Positions 24,251 to 31,791 of a stretch of 44,187 bases of DNA are shown piece by piece. Position 1 is the first letter of the stretch; the number at the start of each line of letters is the position of its first letter. This DNA comes from an uncultured Eubacteriales bacterium (lineage in GTDB: Bacteria; Bacillota; Clostridia; Christensenellales; Borkfalkiaceae): positions 1-44,187 of the forward strand of contig CASELQ010000009.1 of assembly GCA_949288785.1 (NCBI GenBank). Direction: 5' to 3'. A program made the translations under genes and the position numbers. The notes under the pieces were generated by a model. The model worked only from the letters and a program-made list of their open reading frames with translations, did not search any database and was not told where the DNA came from.

Positions 24251-26819
24251 ACCACGTTTCTCCGGAACCGAGTTCCACGGTGAGCGGCACTTTCAGTTTT
24301 ACCGCCCCTTCCATCTCTTCTTTAAGCAGTTTTTCCACTTGTTGCTGCTCGGATTTAAGAGCGTCTATAATAAGTTCGTCGTGTATCTGTAATATAAGGC
24401 GGGATTCAAGCCCCTCGCGCCGTAGCCTTTCGTGCACGCCCAGCATTGCAAGTTTTATAATGTCCGCGCTGCTGCCCTGCAAGGGCATATTCATTGCCGC
24501 GCGCTCTCCGAACGTGCGGAGTTTATAGTTGCCGGAGTTTATTTCCCGTATATATCTGCGCCGCCCCAGCATGGTTTCGGCGTAGCCGTTCTTGCGGGCG
24601 AACGCCACGTTCTCATCCATGTATTTTTTTACTTCCGGGTACTGGGCAAAGTAGTTGGCAATGTATTCCCTCGCGCGGGCGGCGGGAATTTTAAGGTTCT
24701 TTGCCAGCCCGTATTCCGATATGCCGTAAATTATCCCGAAGTTCACCGCCTTTGCGGCGCGCCGCATTTCGGGTGTAACGCTCTTTATGTCCACGCCGAA
24801 TACCTTTGCCGCCGTCTCGGAGTGCACGTCCTTTTCGTGCTCGAAGGCGCTTATCAGCCCGGGGCAGCCCGAGAACGCCGCAAGGAGCCTTAATTCTATC
24901 TGAGAATAGTCGGCACCCACAAGAATGTGTTCGCCGTCCCGCGGGACAAAGAATTTACGAAGTTCCTTGCCTTCTTCTTCCCGCACGGGTATGTTTTGCA
25001 GGTTGGGCTCCTTTGAGGACAGCCTGCCCGTAGAAGTAACTGTCTGGTTGAAAGAGGTGTGTATAAGCCCCGTCCGCTTGTCTATAAGCGGCTTGAACCC
25101 CTCGATATAGGTCGAATACAGTTTGGATATTCTGCGGTAGGAAAGTATCAGCGGCACTATGGGGTGCGCGTCCTCTATCTCTTCAAGCACCTCGGCGGCG
25201 GTGGAGTAGCCGCGGCGGGTCTTTTTCGCCTTGCCGAGTTTCAGTTTGTCGAACAGCACGTCCCCTAACTGGAAGGGGGAGTTTATGTTGAGGTTGGGTT
25301 CGCCCGCGTATTCTTTTATAGAGGCTTCCAGCGCCCGCATCTGCTCTTTCAGTTTCTGCCCCGCGGCGGAAAGCGCTTCGTAATCCACCTTGAACCCCGC
25401 GTTTTCCATGTCGAACAGCACGTCCGCAAGCGGGAGTTCGAGGTCGGAATAAAGTTTTTCCATATTTTCTTCTTTAAGCCGTACTTTCAGCCGGTCCCGT
25501 ATTTTCGTGAGCGCGAACGCGGGGTAAGCGGGGTTTTTGCCGTATTCTTCAATTACGTCGGCGGCCTTTTCTTCTTTTCCCGAATAGTCGGCAAGATATT
25601 TTAATATGGATATGTCCTCGCACGGGCAGGCAATGTCCGTGCCCGCCTCCTGTAACAGGTGCCGCGCTTCCTTTTTGCTGAACACGGTAAGGGCGATGCT
25701 TTCCGTAAACACGGGGGAGAGCGCTTTCAAAACGTCCGAAAGCATAAATCCGTCGCTCAAAAGTCCGTTTCGCACGGGGAACACGTATTCCGTGCCCTGC
25801 GTGTATATATGGATTTCTTCTTCGAGCGGCAAAAACGTCGCTTCCTGCCCCGCGGTAAAAGTAAAGTCTGCAAGGTTTTCCACGCGCACCGTGGCGGGCT
25901 GTTCGGCGGAGGATGCCGCGGCGTTGTTAAAACCGCTTTCCGGGTCGGTTTCGCCTTCCGTTTCGGGGGCGAACAGATCCGTGCGGGAGTAAAGGGTTTT
26001 AAATTCCAGCTGTAAAAAGCGCACGCGCACGGCGGCGGGCAGGGGCATGGAAAAGCGCATCTTATCGGGGTCGAAAGTTACCCCGCAGTCGGTGTCTATC
26101 GTGGCGAGCGTGCGAGAAAGATAGGCGGAATCCTTGTTTTCTTCCACCCGCTCTTTGAGTTTGCCTTTAAGTTCTCCGGCGTGCCCGTAAATACTGTCCA
26201 GCCCGCCGTAAGCCTGTATGAGCGAAACGGCTGTCTTTTCTCCCACGCCGGGGATCCCCGGGATATTGTCCGATGCGTCGCCCATAAGCGCCTTTAAGTC
26301 TATGATCTGTGCGGGGGAAATGCCCGTCTTTTCGGTGAAGTTCTGCGCCGTGAAACTCTCGGTTTCGGTTATTCCGCGGCGGGTAAAGCGCACTTCGGTG
26401 TGTTCGTCCACAAGCTGAAACGCGTCCCTGTCGCCCGTGTATATGAGGTTAAGGCAGGGGGAGTGCTTGGCAAGAGTGCCTATTATGTCGTCCGCCTCGG
26501 AACCCTCTTTTTCCACACAGCACACGCCCATAAGGGAAAGCAGTTCTTTCAAAAGGGGTATCTGGGGGCGGAGTTCTTCGGGCATGGGCTTTCTCGTGCC
26601 CTTGTAGTCGGCATAAATTTTATGGCGGAAAGTGGGGGCTTTTAAGTCGAACGCCACCGCCGCGTATTGCGGAGACTCCTCCGCAAGGATTTTAAAAAAC
26701 ATATTCATAAACCCGTATACCGCGTTGGTGAATTCCCCCCGTTTGGTGGTGAGCACGGGCATAGCGTAGAACGCGCGGTTTATAAGACTGTTTCCGTCTA
26801 TAAGCACCAATTTTTCCAT
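24237..26819 (-). CDS. polA: DNA polymerase I
   Basis: PolA fills gaps and removes RNA primers in lagging-strand synthesis and repair. The 860-residue protein has the 5'-nuclease domain (residues 1-270; LIDGNSLINRAFYAMP, GSEADDIIGTLAK, IPGIPGVGEKTAVSLI). The 3'-5' exonuclease-like domain (300-460) lacks the acidic catalytic residues, as in many Firmicutes PolA. The polymerase domain (460-860) shows motif A (DYSQIELRLLAAFSG, near 635), motif B (RRAAKAVNFGIIYG) and motif C (QIHDELI, near 815). GAGGT precedes the ATG. The upstream region holds an inverted repeat, GGTATTA-TT-TAATACC (26857-26872). Confidence 0.98.
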   Translation of the reverse strand: MEKLVLIDGNSLINRAFYAMPVLTTKRGEFTNAVYGFMNMFFKILAEESPQYAAVAFDLKAPTFRHKIYADYKGTRKPMPEELRPQIPLLKELLSLMGVCCVEKEGSEADDIIGTLAKHSPCLNLIYTGDRDAFQLVDEHTEVRFTRRGITETESFTAQNFTEKTGISPAQIIDLKALMGDASDNIPGIPGVGEKTAVSLIQAYGGLDSIYGHAGELKGKLKERVEENKDSAYLSRTLATIDTDCGVTFDPDKMRFSMPLPAAVRVRFLQLEFKTLYSRTDLFAPETEGETDPESGFNNAAASSAEQPATVRVENLADFTFTAGQEATFLPLEEEIHIYTQGTEYVFPVRNGLLSDGFMLSDVLKALSPVFTESIALTVFSKKEARHLLQEAGTDIACPCEDISILKYLADYSGKEEKAADVIEEYGKNPAYPAFALTKIRDRLKVRLKEENMEKLYSDLELPLADVLFDMENAGFKVDYEALSAAGQKLKEQMRALEASIKEYAGEPNLNINSPFQLGDVLFDKLKLGKAKKTRRGYSTAAEVLEEIEDAHPIVPLILSYRRISKLYSTYIEGFKPLIDKRTGLIHTSFNQTVTSTGRLSSKEPNLQNIPVREEEGKELRKFFVPRDGEHILVGADYSQIELRLLAAFSGCPGLISAFEHEKDVHSETAAKVFGVDIKSVTPEMRRAAKAVNFGIIYGISEYGLAKNLKIPAARAREYIANYFAQYPEVKKYMDENVAFARKNGYAETMLGRRRYIREINSGNYKLRTFGERAAMNMPLQGSSADIIKLAMLGVHERLRREGLESRLILQIHDELIIDALKSEQQQVEKLLKEEMEGAVKLKVPLTVELGSGETWYDTK

Positions 26820-26856
26820 AAAAACCTCAAAGCGCTTGCAAAGTAAATTAAAATAT

Positions 26857-26872
26857 GGTATTATTTAATACC
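26857..26872. repeat. Short inverted repeat between polA and tRNA-Leu
   Basis: GGTATTA and TAATACC around TT form a 7-bp inverted repeat 38 bases upstream of the polA ATG. It may be an operator or a weak promoter element; no other support. Confidence 0.3.
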
Positions 26873-26961
26873 GTAGAGCAACGTTGCGCATAAATTATTT
26901 CCGTATCGGTATAATTTTAACAAAAAACGGCGCAATATGCAACAAAACTTTAATAAAAAAA

Positions 26962-27048
26962 GCCGCTGTGGTGAAACTGGCAGACGCGTCGGACTCAAAA
27001 TCCGATGGTAGCGATACCGTGTCGGTTCGAGTCCGACCAGCGGCACCA
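26962..27048 (+). tRNA. tRNA-Leu, anticodon CAA
   Basis: The acceptor arms GCCGCTG and CAGCGGC, discriminator A and encoded CCA are all visible. The anticodon stem TCGGA/TCCGA encloses the loop CTCAAAA, with anticodon CAA at 26996-26998, which reads UUG (Leu). There is a long variable arm and a T-arm with GGTTCGAGTCC. The 87-base length fits a class II tRNA. A TATAAT at 26910-26915 may belong to its promoter. Confidence 0.97.
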
Positions 27049-27090
27049 ACACAAAGAGCCCCCGATTTAAGGGGGCTCTTTGTGTTGGTG
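27044..27090 (+). terminator. Very long hairpin overlapping the tRNA 3' end
   Basis: A perfect 20-bp stem runs from 27044 to 27063 and 27071 to 27090, starting inside the CCA end of the tRNA. It is followed by CTGTTTTAAG. It probably terminates the tRNA transcript and helps position 3' processing. Confidence 0.75.
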
Positions 27091-27212
27091 CTGTTTTAAG
27101 GCTCAACCGCGCCCGATATGGAAAGATGGAGAAAAAGGGAGCAAAATCGGGCGGGTTCGGTTCAAGCGAAGCGCAGAACTTTGCCCGAAGGGCAAGCCCC
27201 GACCGGCGGCAT
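27058..27212. repeat. Spaced direct repeat, copy 1
   Basis: This stretch is repeated at 27256-27412. The first 45 and last 70 or so bases are nearly or fully identical between copies; a middle part of about 30 bases differs. Both copies end in CCGACCGGCGGCAT, which resembles the tRNA-Leu 3' end CCGACCAGCGGCACC. Confidence 0.85.
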
Positions 27213-27255
27213 TTACCGAAACATAGATGCCAAGACGTTAAATAGAAGATTTGTT

Positions 27256-27412
27256 GCCCCCGATTTAAGGGGGCTCTTTGTGTTGGTGCTGTTTCAAGGC
27301 TCGCCCGCGCCCGAGAGATAAAGCGGGAGAAAAAAGGGGAGCAAAATCGGGCGGGTTCGGTTCAAGCGAAGCGCAGAACTTTGCCCGAAGGGCAAGCCCC
27401 GACCGGCGGCAT
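27256..27412. repeat. Spaced direct repeat, copy 2
   Basis: This is the second copy of the unit at 27058, displaced by 198-200 bases. It again carries the GCCCCC-GATTTAA-GGGGGC hairpin at its left end. It ends CCGACCGGCGGCATCAAACA, closer still to the tRNA end than copy 1. The 27049-27661 stretch has no supported gene; it holds these repeats and two terminator hairpins. Confidence 0.85.
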
Positions 27413-27420
27413 CAAACAAG

Positions 27421-27466
27421 AATAATACGAACCAAGACAGCAAGTCGAGGTTCGTATTATTTTTTA
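27421..27466 (+). terminator. Rho-independent terminator after the repeats
   Basis: AATAATACGAACC (27421-27433) pairs perfectly with GGTTCGTATTATT (27449-27461), followed by T-rich sequence. Confidence 0.8.
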
Positions 27467-27517
27467 CAAGAGATTATTTCGGATTAAAAATCAAACTATA
27501 AAAACATTACAACCTTT

Positions 27518-27546
27518 AACCGAGTGTTCTAAACGCTCGGTTTTTC
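27518..27546 (+). terminator. Second terminator-like hairpin
   Basis: AACCGAGTGTT and AACGCTCGGTT form an 11-bp stem with one G-T pair and a 3-base loop, followed by TTTCT. No plus-strand gene is visible upstream of it, so two terminators in tandem here are unexplained. A perfect palindrome, TTCGTCGATCGACGAA (27571-27586), follows. Confidence 0.6.
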
Positions 27547-27661
27547 TATGTCGTTTTGCCGTCCGCATTCTTCGTCGATCGACGAAATTTTTCGCCTTTC
27601 GTCTGCGTTTGACGTTTTATAAAACGAAAACTGTAAAAGCGACGGGAGGTTCGCAAAAATT

Positions 27662-28471
27662 TTATGAGTCGATATTTTGCTTTATATTCTTTTTATGCGG
27701 TGTCGTTCCGTAATACTTTTTGAATAATTTATGAAAATAAGACACGCTTTCAATCCCGATTTTTTCGCATATTTCCGGAATGGTGTAATCGGTAGCCCAA
27801 AGAAGGTATGCGGAATAATTGATTTTTAGTTCGTTGATTTTTTCGGTAATGGTAATACCGAAATTTTCTTTGAATTTTTTACTGGCGTAAGATTTATTAT
27901 ATCCGAGTTGCTCGTAAAATCTGTTTACGGCGTTCGGATGCGCAAAACACGCCGTAAGAATTATGTTGCACTTCGACGCGAATTCGTTACCGGTATAATC
28001 GGTATCCTTGTTGGAAATAATCAGACGGCTCAATAACGAAATTACCAAACAATAATTATATTTTTTCATTTGTTCGGTATTTTGCGACAATATATACGAA
28101 GAAACGCTTTTTTCGAAATTTTCCATATCGCTTTGCGTAAACTCGTATTTAATAAAATGCTCCCGATTTAATTTATCTATTATTCCCGGATCGATTAAGT
28201 TACAGCACTTTTCGAAAATATCGGCAGAGATCATATTGTCCCTGTGAATACAACTTTGCCCCGGGATTCTTTTGAAATTATGAGCGTGATACGGCGCAAT
28301 AATAACGGCGTCTCCGGTTTTCAACAAAATCGATTTCCCTTCGGCTTCGTGATAAATATTACCTTCGTTAACGTAAAAACATTCGTAAAACTTATGCGAA
28401 TGAACGTGCTGATCGTCTGACGAAGTCAACTTTGTACTAAACGGCAAGTCGTAAATATCTAAAATTTCCAT
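27662..28471 (-). CDS. AraC-family transcriptional regulator with cupin sensor
   Basis: A 269-residue regulator. The N-terminal part (1-90) is a cupin-like ligand domain (HVHSHKFYECFYVNEGNIYH, LKTGDAVIIAPYHAHNFKRI). The C-terminal 100 residues carry two AraC helix-turn-helix units (FYEQLGYNKSYASKKFKENF and IPEICEKIGIESVSYFHKLF, then the KYYGTTPHKK end). Such proteins usually sense sugars and control a neighbouring unit. The gene is divergent from the exported-protein genes at 28645, and the 173-base spacer holds one promoter in each direction, so these genes are the likely target. The gene is A+T-rich compared with its chromosomal neighbours. AAAAAGGAG supports the start. Confidence 0.92.
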   Translation of the reverse strand: MEILDIYDLPFSTKLTSSDDQHVHSHKFYECFYVNEGNIYHEAEGKSILLKTGDAVIIAPYHAHNFKRIPGQSCIHRDNMISADIFEKCCNLIDPGIIDKLNREHFIKYEFTQSDMENFEKSVSSYILSQNTEQMKKYNYCLVISLLSRLIISNKDTDYTGNEFASKCNIILTACFAHPNAVNRFYEQLGYNKSYASKKFKENFGITITEKINELKINYSAYLLWATDYTIPEICEKIGIESVSYFHKLFKKYYGTTPHKKNIKQNIDS

Positions 28472-28488
28472 TTTAACTCCTTTTTATC

Positions 28489-28517
28489 AGTATATATTGT
28501 ATTCGTGAAAAAGTCAA
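28489..28517 (-). promoter_or_regulatory. Promoter of the AraC-type regulator
   Basis: On the minus strand TTGACT (28517-28512) and TATACT (28494-28489) are 17 bases apart, shortly before the AAAAAGGAG site and ATG at 28471. Confidence 0.65.
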
Positions 28518-28558
28518 TGAAAAACAAACAGAGAACACTTTTTTACAAAAATTATATA

Positions 28559-28587
28559 TTGACACCGGAAAAAGTAAATGCTAAAAT
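28559..28587 (+). promoter_or_regulatory. Promoter of the exported-protein unit
   Basis: TTGACA (28559-28564), a 17-base spacer and TAAAAT (28582-28587). The -35 is perfect. It faces the regulator promoter across about 40 bases, a common layout for AraC-type control. Confidence 0.7.
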
Positions 28588-28644
28588 GAAAAAAAAGAAC
28601 AGCAAAAAGTCGTATTGTTAACAATAGGACTTTAGGAGGGGAAA

Positions 28645-30678
28645 ATGAAAAAAATTTTTGTATTGTTGACGGCTATCATCGTTTTATGCGCGGCGAGCAT
28701 TATTTCGGGGTGTAACGCTTCCGATGCCGGGCACACGCATAAATTCGCCGACGAGTTTACCTGTCACGACAGACATTGCATCGTGGAAGGGTGTAATTAC
28801 GTGAAAAAAGCGACGACGGAACACGTTTACGCGGATGAATTTACCTGCCATGACAGGGTATGTACGGTTTGCGGGGACAAGAGTATTGCGACTACCGAGC
28901 ATCAATACGGCGAATGGGTGGTCGTTCGCGAACCCGCCTGCGAACTTAAAGGCGTCAAAACGCGCGAATGCGGTTGCGGAGAAACCGACGAAAGCGATAT
29001 TCCTGCAACGGGGCATAGATACGCCGACGAATTTACTTGTCACGACAGACATTGTATAGCGGACGACTGCGAACACGTAGAAACTGCTACTACGGCGCAT
29101 AAATTCGGTGAATGGAAAATTCTCAAAAAGGCGACCTGCGCCGAAGAGGGTTTAAGAGAAAGAATTTGCGGCGAATGCAACGAAAAGGAAACCGAAAAAA
29201 TCGTTGCCAAACATTCGTTCGATGGCAACGGAGTTTGCCTGAACTGCTACAAGAACGTAAAAGAGTGTTTTATTACGCCGCAAACGGCTACCGCTACCGT
29301 TGCCGCAAAATTGGAGACCGGCAGATATACTATATCTTCCACCGAAAGCGGAAATGTTTATGCGATAATCCCCGGATATATTCTTACCGAATTGAAAAAG
29401 TTGGGTTATAGTTCTCTTTCTGTTATTGCAAAGAATCCTGCTCCCGGACTTGCCGATCAGGACAGCAAAAATAAACCGATAAAAGTTGCCGCGGACGATA
29501 CTTCTAACCTTTGGAGCAAGGATACGGCGATAGCGTTTTACGATTGGGCTGATTTTTACAATGCAGGCAAGAAAATCGATTTCAAGCTCGATTTGAATAT
29601 ATATGCGGGCAGAGATATTTATATTTACACCGAACGCGCCAACGAATATCCTTTGGAAATTATGGTGACCGAGTTCGGCTATGAAGACAGATCGGGCTGG
29701 GTTGTCGGTAACGGCAATTACTGGGGTGACGTCGAGTATATCGAAGATAAAGGCTGGGTAATGAAAGACGTTACGGACGGCGGGGCTCAGGAACAGTTCT
29801 GGAGCATAATTTCGAGCGAAATTATTCAGAAGAAAATTGCCGAAGGCTATACGAAGATGACTATCGTCTACGCGAATGGATTTGACGGCGTGGATAACCC
29901 GAACGTCGGTAAATTCACGAATACCGCATCGATGATCTGCCCCATATCGAAGGAAACCGGAAGTTGCGATTACAACTATGTGAGCGGAACTATCGCCGAA
30001 TATTGTACCGAAGTTGAAAAAGACGGCGTGAAATATTATGAACATTACGTAAATCTCACCGACGCAAACTACGACTTCACGAAAGATATAGACGTTTTAT
30101 GTTTCAATAAAGATGCAGACGGCAAAAAAGTTACTTGCGGTTACATTGCCGACATAGTATTCGAAAAATGCGAACCCGAGGTGCAAGAGGATAAGTCGGG
30201 CTGGATAATCGGTAATGCGGCGGCAGGATATTGGAGTTCCGTCGAGTATATAAAAGGCAAAGGCTGGATAATGAGAGACATTACGAACGGAGGCGCGCAG
30301 GGGGAGTACTGGCTCACGCTTTCTACGGAGGTCATTCAAAAGAAAATATCCGAAGGCTACACGAAGATGACTATCGTTTACGCGAACAGTCTCGACGGTG
30401 TCGATAACCCGAATGAAGGCAATTTTATAAACAGCGGTGCAAAGATTGCTCCTACGCTTAAAGGCGGCAGTTATACTCTCGAATATGTAAACGGAAACAT
30501 CAATCAGTATTGTACAGAAGTAGAAAAAGACGGGGTGAAGTATTACGAACACCGTATCGATCTGACGGATACAACCGTTGATTTTGCGCAGGTTGCCTAT
30601 ATTATTTGCTACAATCAGGATGCAGAGGGTAAAAAAGTTACTTGCGGTTATATCGCGGATATAGTGTTCTCGAGATAA
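28645..30678 (+). CDS. Surface lipoprotein with Cys/His-rich repeats and a C-terminal duplication
   Basis: A 677-residue lipoprotein (lipobox IISGC, Cys23). Residues 30-207 are Cys/His-rich: ADEFTCHDR occurs three times, mixed with HQYGEWVVVREPACE and KATCAEEGLRERICGEC modules. The latter are the HxYGEW...ATC...C..C type seen in many Gram-positive gut surface proteins. A middle domain (about 208-345) follows. Two copies of a domain of about 160 residues start at residues 350 and 518; both begin SGW(V/I)(V/I)GN, contain EGYTKMTIVYAN and end in CGYIADIVF. They may be jelly-roll carbohydrate-binding modules, but I cannot name the family. The gene is first of three exported-protein genes behind a strong promoter. 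Confidence 0.82.
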   Translation: MKKIFVLLTAIIVLCAASIISGCNASDAGHTHKFADEFTCHDRHCIVEGCNYVKKATTEHVYADEFTCHDRVCTVCGDKSIATTEHQYGEWVVVREPACELKGVKTRECGCGETDESDIPATGHRYADEFTCHDRHCIADDCEHVETATTAHKFGEWKILKKATCAEEGLRERICGECNEKETEKIVAKHSFDGNGVCLNCYKNVKECFITPQTATATVAAKLETGRYTISSTESGNVYAIIPGYILTELKKLGYSSLSVIAKNPAPGLADQDSKNKPIKVAADDTSNLWSKDTAIAFYDWADFYNAGKKIDFKLDLNIYAGRDIYIYTERANEYPLEIMVTEFGYEDRSGWVVGNGNYWGDVEYIEDKGWVMKDVTDGGAQEQFWSIISSEIIQKKIAEGYTKMTIVYANGFDGVDNPNVGKFTNTASMICPISKETGSCDYNYVSGTIAEYCTEVEKDGVKYYEHYVNLTDANYDFTKDIDVLCFNKDADGKKVTCGYIADIVFEKCEPEVQEDKSGWIIGNAAAGYWSSVEYIKGKGWIMRDITNGGAQGEYWLTLSTEVIQKKISEGYTKMTIVYANSLDGVDNPNEGNFINSGAKIAPTLKGGSYTLEYVNGNINQYCTEVEKDGVKYYEHRIDLTDTTVDFAQVAYIICYNQDAEGKKVTCGYIADIVFSR

Positions 30679-30750
30679 TCCGAATAGAAATAAACAGGCT
30701 TATTTTTGCGATAAGCCTGTTTATCGACAAAAGCATTTTAAGGAAACGAT

Positions 30751-31791
30751 ATGAAAAAGATACTTATTTTGGCGGCGTTTGCGTCTGCGTTGATTGTTTC
30801 CGCGTTCGGCGGAAAGACGGCAAGCGCGGCAAGCGCGGAAGAGGACGATTTTAACGCTTATATCGTCGCTACGGGCGAAGAATGTCTTACCGAATATTAC
30901 ACTCAGGTCGGCGACGGAAACGCGACTGTTACGTTCGATTTACAGTGGAGAAGCGCGGGCGGATATTTCGGAGTAGTGGCGGGTGATTCGAAAAAACTCG
31001 GCAAACTTTCCGAAATGACCGATTATATGCTTTTCGGAGACGGAGTCGTTTCAAGCAAAACCTTGGACGTCGAAACCGACGTTTTCGATGCCGGATATAC
31101 TTACCGAATTAAGTTCGACGCTAAAAACGAAGCGTGGTCGGTCGATAAAAAGGGTATTTGCGAAAGTGAAAACTCTTTTCTGAACGTTTTAACGGTAACA
31201 AACTCTTTTACGTCGTCGAACACCGTCGGGCTTGCGTGCTATACGAAAGACGAGAAGTCCGCGACGGCCGTGATAGACAATTTCGTTATAACCAGCAACA
31301 GCGGGAAATACGAATACGTCAGGAACGCGTTTTCGGAGTTTAACACCATTAAAGACGGCAGAATGAAAACGCTCGTTACAAATGCGGCAACGGGCGAAAA
31401 AAAATCGGATGAGTTCGTTTATATACAAAAAGAATGGACGTGCAGCGTGCGTTTCGTCGCGGAAAACGGCGAAATTTTAAGCAGTCGGAAAGTTGCGGGA
31501 TACGGAACGGCTAGTGCGCCCGCAGCTCCTGCAAAAGAAGGGTATACTTTTAAGGGCTGGAATAAAAGTCTGACCGGGATAATTACGGACAGCGTGTTTT
31601 ATCCGATTTATGAAATAAAAAATTCGTCGGGTACCGATAGTCCGGATGTCCCGGAATTGCCCGATAAGCCGGGCGAACCCGAAAAAGGCAAAGGGAAAGG
31701 TTGCGGCGGCAGCATCGTATCGGCTTCGTTTTTATCGGTTGCGGCACTCGCTGCCGCGGTGGCGGTAATATGGAGGGAACGTCGTAAATGA
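30751..31791 (+). CDS. Surface protein with InlB-type repeat and Cys-containing C-terminal anchor
   Basis: A 346-residue exported protein. The signal peptide ends near TASAA. Residues 30-190 form a beta-rich domain resembling a laminin-G or glucanase fold (ATVTFDLQWRSAGGYFGVVA, FDAGYTYRIKFDAKNEAWSV, AVIDNFVITSNSG). A module of about 55 residues follows (KEWTCSVRFVAENG, EGYTFKGWNK) and matches the InlB/Listeria-Bacteroides B-repeat. A Pro/Glu/Lys linker leads to GCGG, a hydrophobic stretch and RERRK. That C-terminus has the tripartite form of a sorting signal but no LPXTG. The stop overlaps the next start (ATGA). Confidence 0.82.
   Translation: MKKILILAAFASALIVSAFGGKTASAASAEEDDFNAYIVATGEECLTEYYTQVGDGNATVTFDLQWRSAGGYFGVVAGDSKKLGKLSEMTDYMLFGDGVVSSKTLDVETDVFDAGYTYRIKFDAKNEAWSVDKKGICESENSFLNVLTVTNSFTSSNTVGLACYTKDEKSATAVIDNFVITSNSGKYEYVRNAFSEFNTIKDGRMKTLVTNAATGEKKSDEFVYIQKEWTCSVRFVAENGEILSSRKVAGYGTASAPAAPAKEGYTFKGWNKSLTGIITDSVFYPIYEIKNSSGTDSPDVPELPDKPGEPEKGKGKGCGGSIVSASFLSVAALAAAVAVIWRERRK

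Noticed and set aside
26861..27106. Minus-strand frame over tRNA-Leu with a VPLVGLEPTR-type peptide
   Set aside because: This is the well-known false protein read from the antisense of a tRNA gene; the tRNA structure explains the sequence.
27118..27487. Plus-strand frames across the two repeats (27118-27321, 27278-27487)
   Set aside because: They are read through repeated non-coding sequence, share peptides only because of the DNA repeat, and lack ribosome sites.
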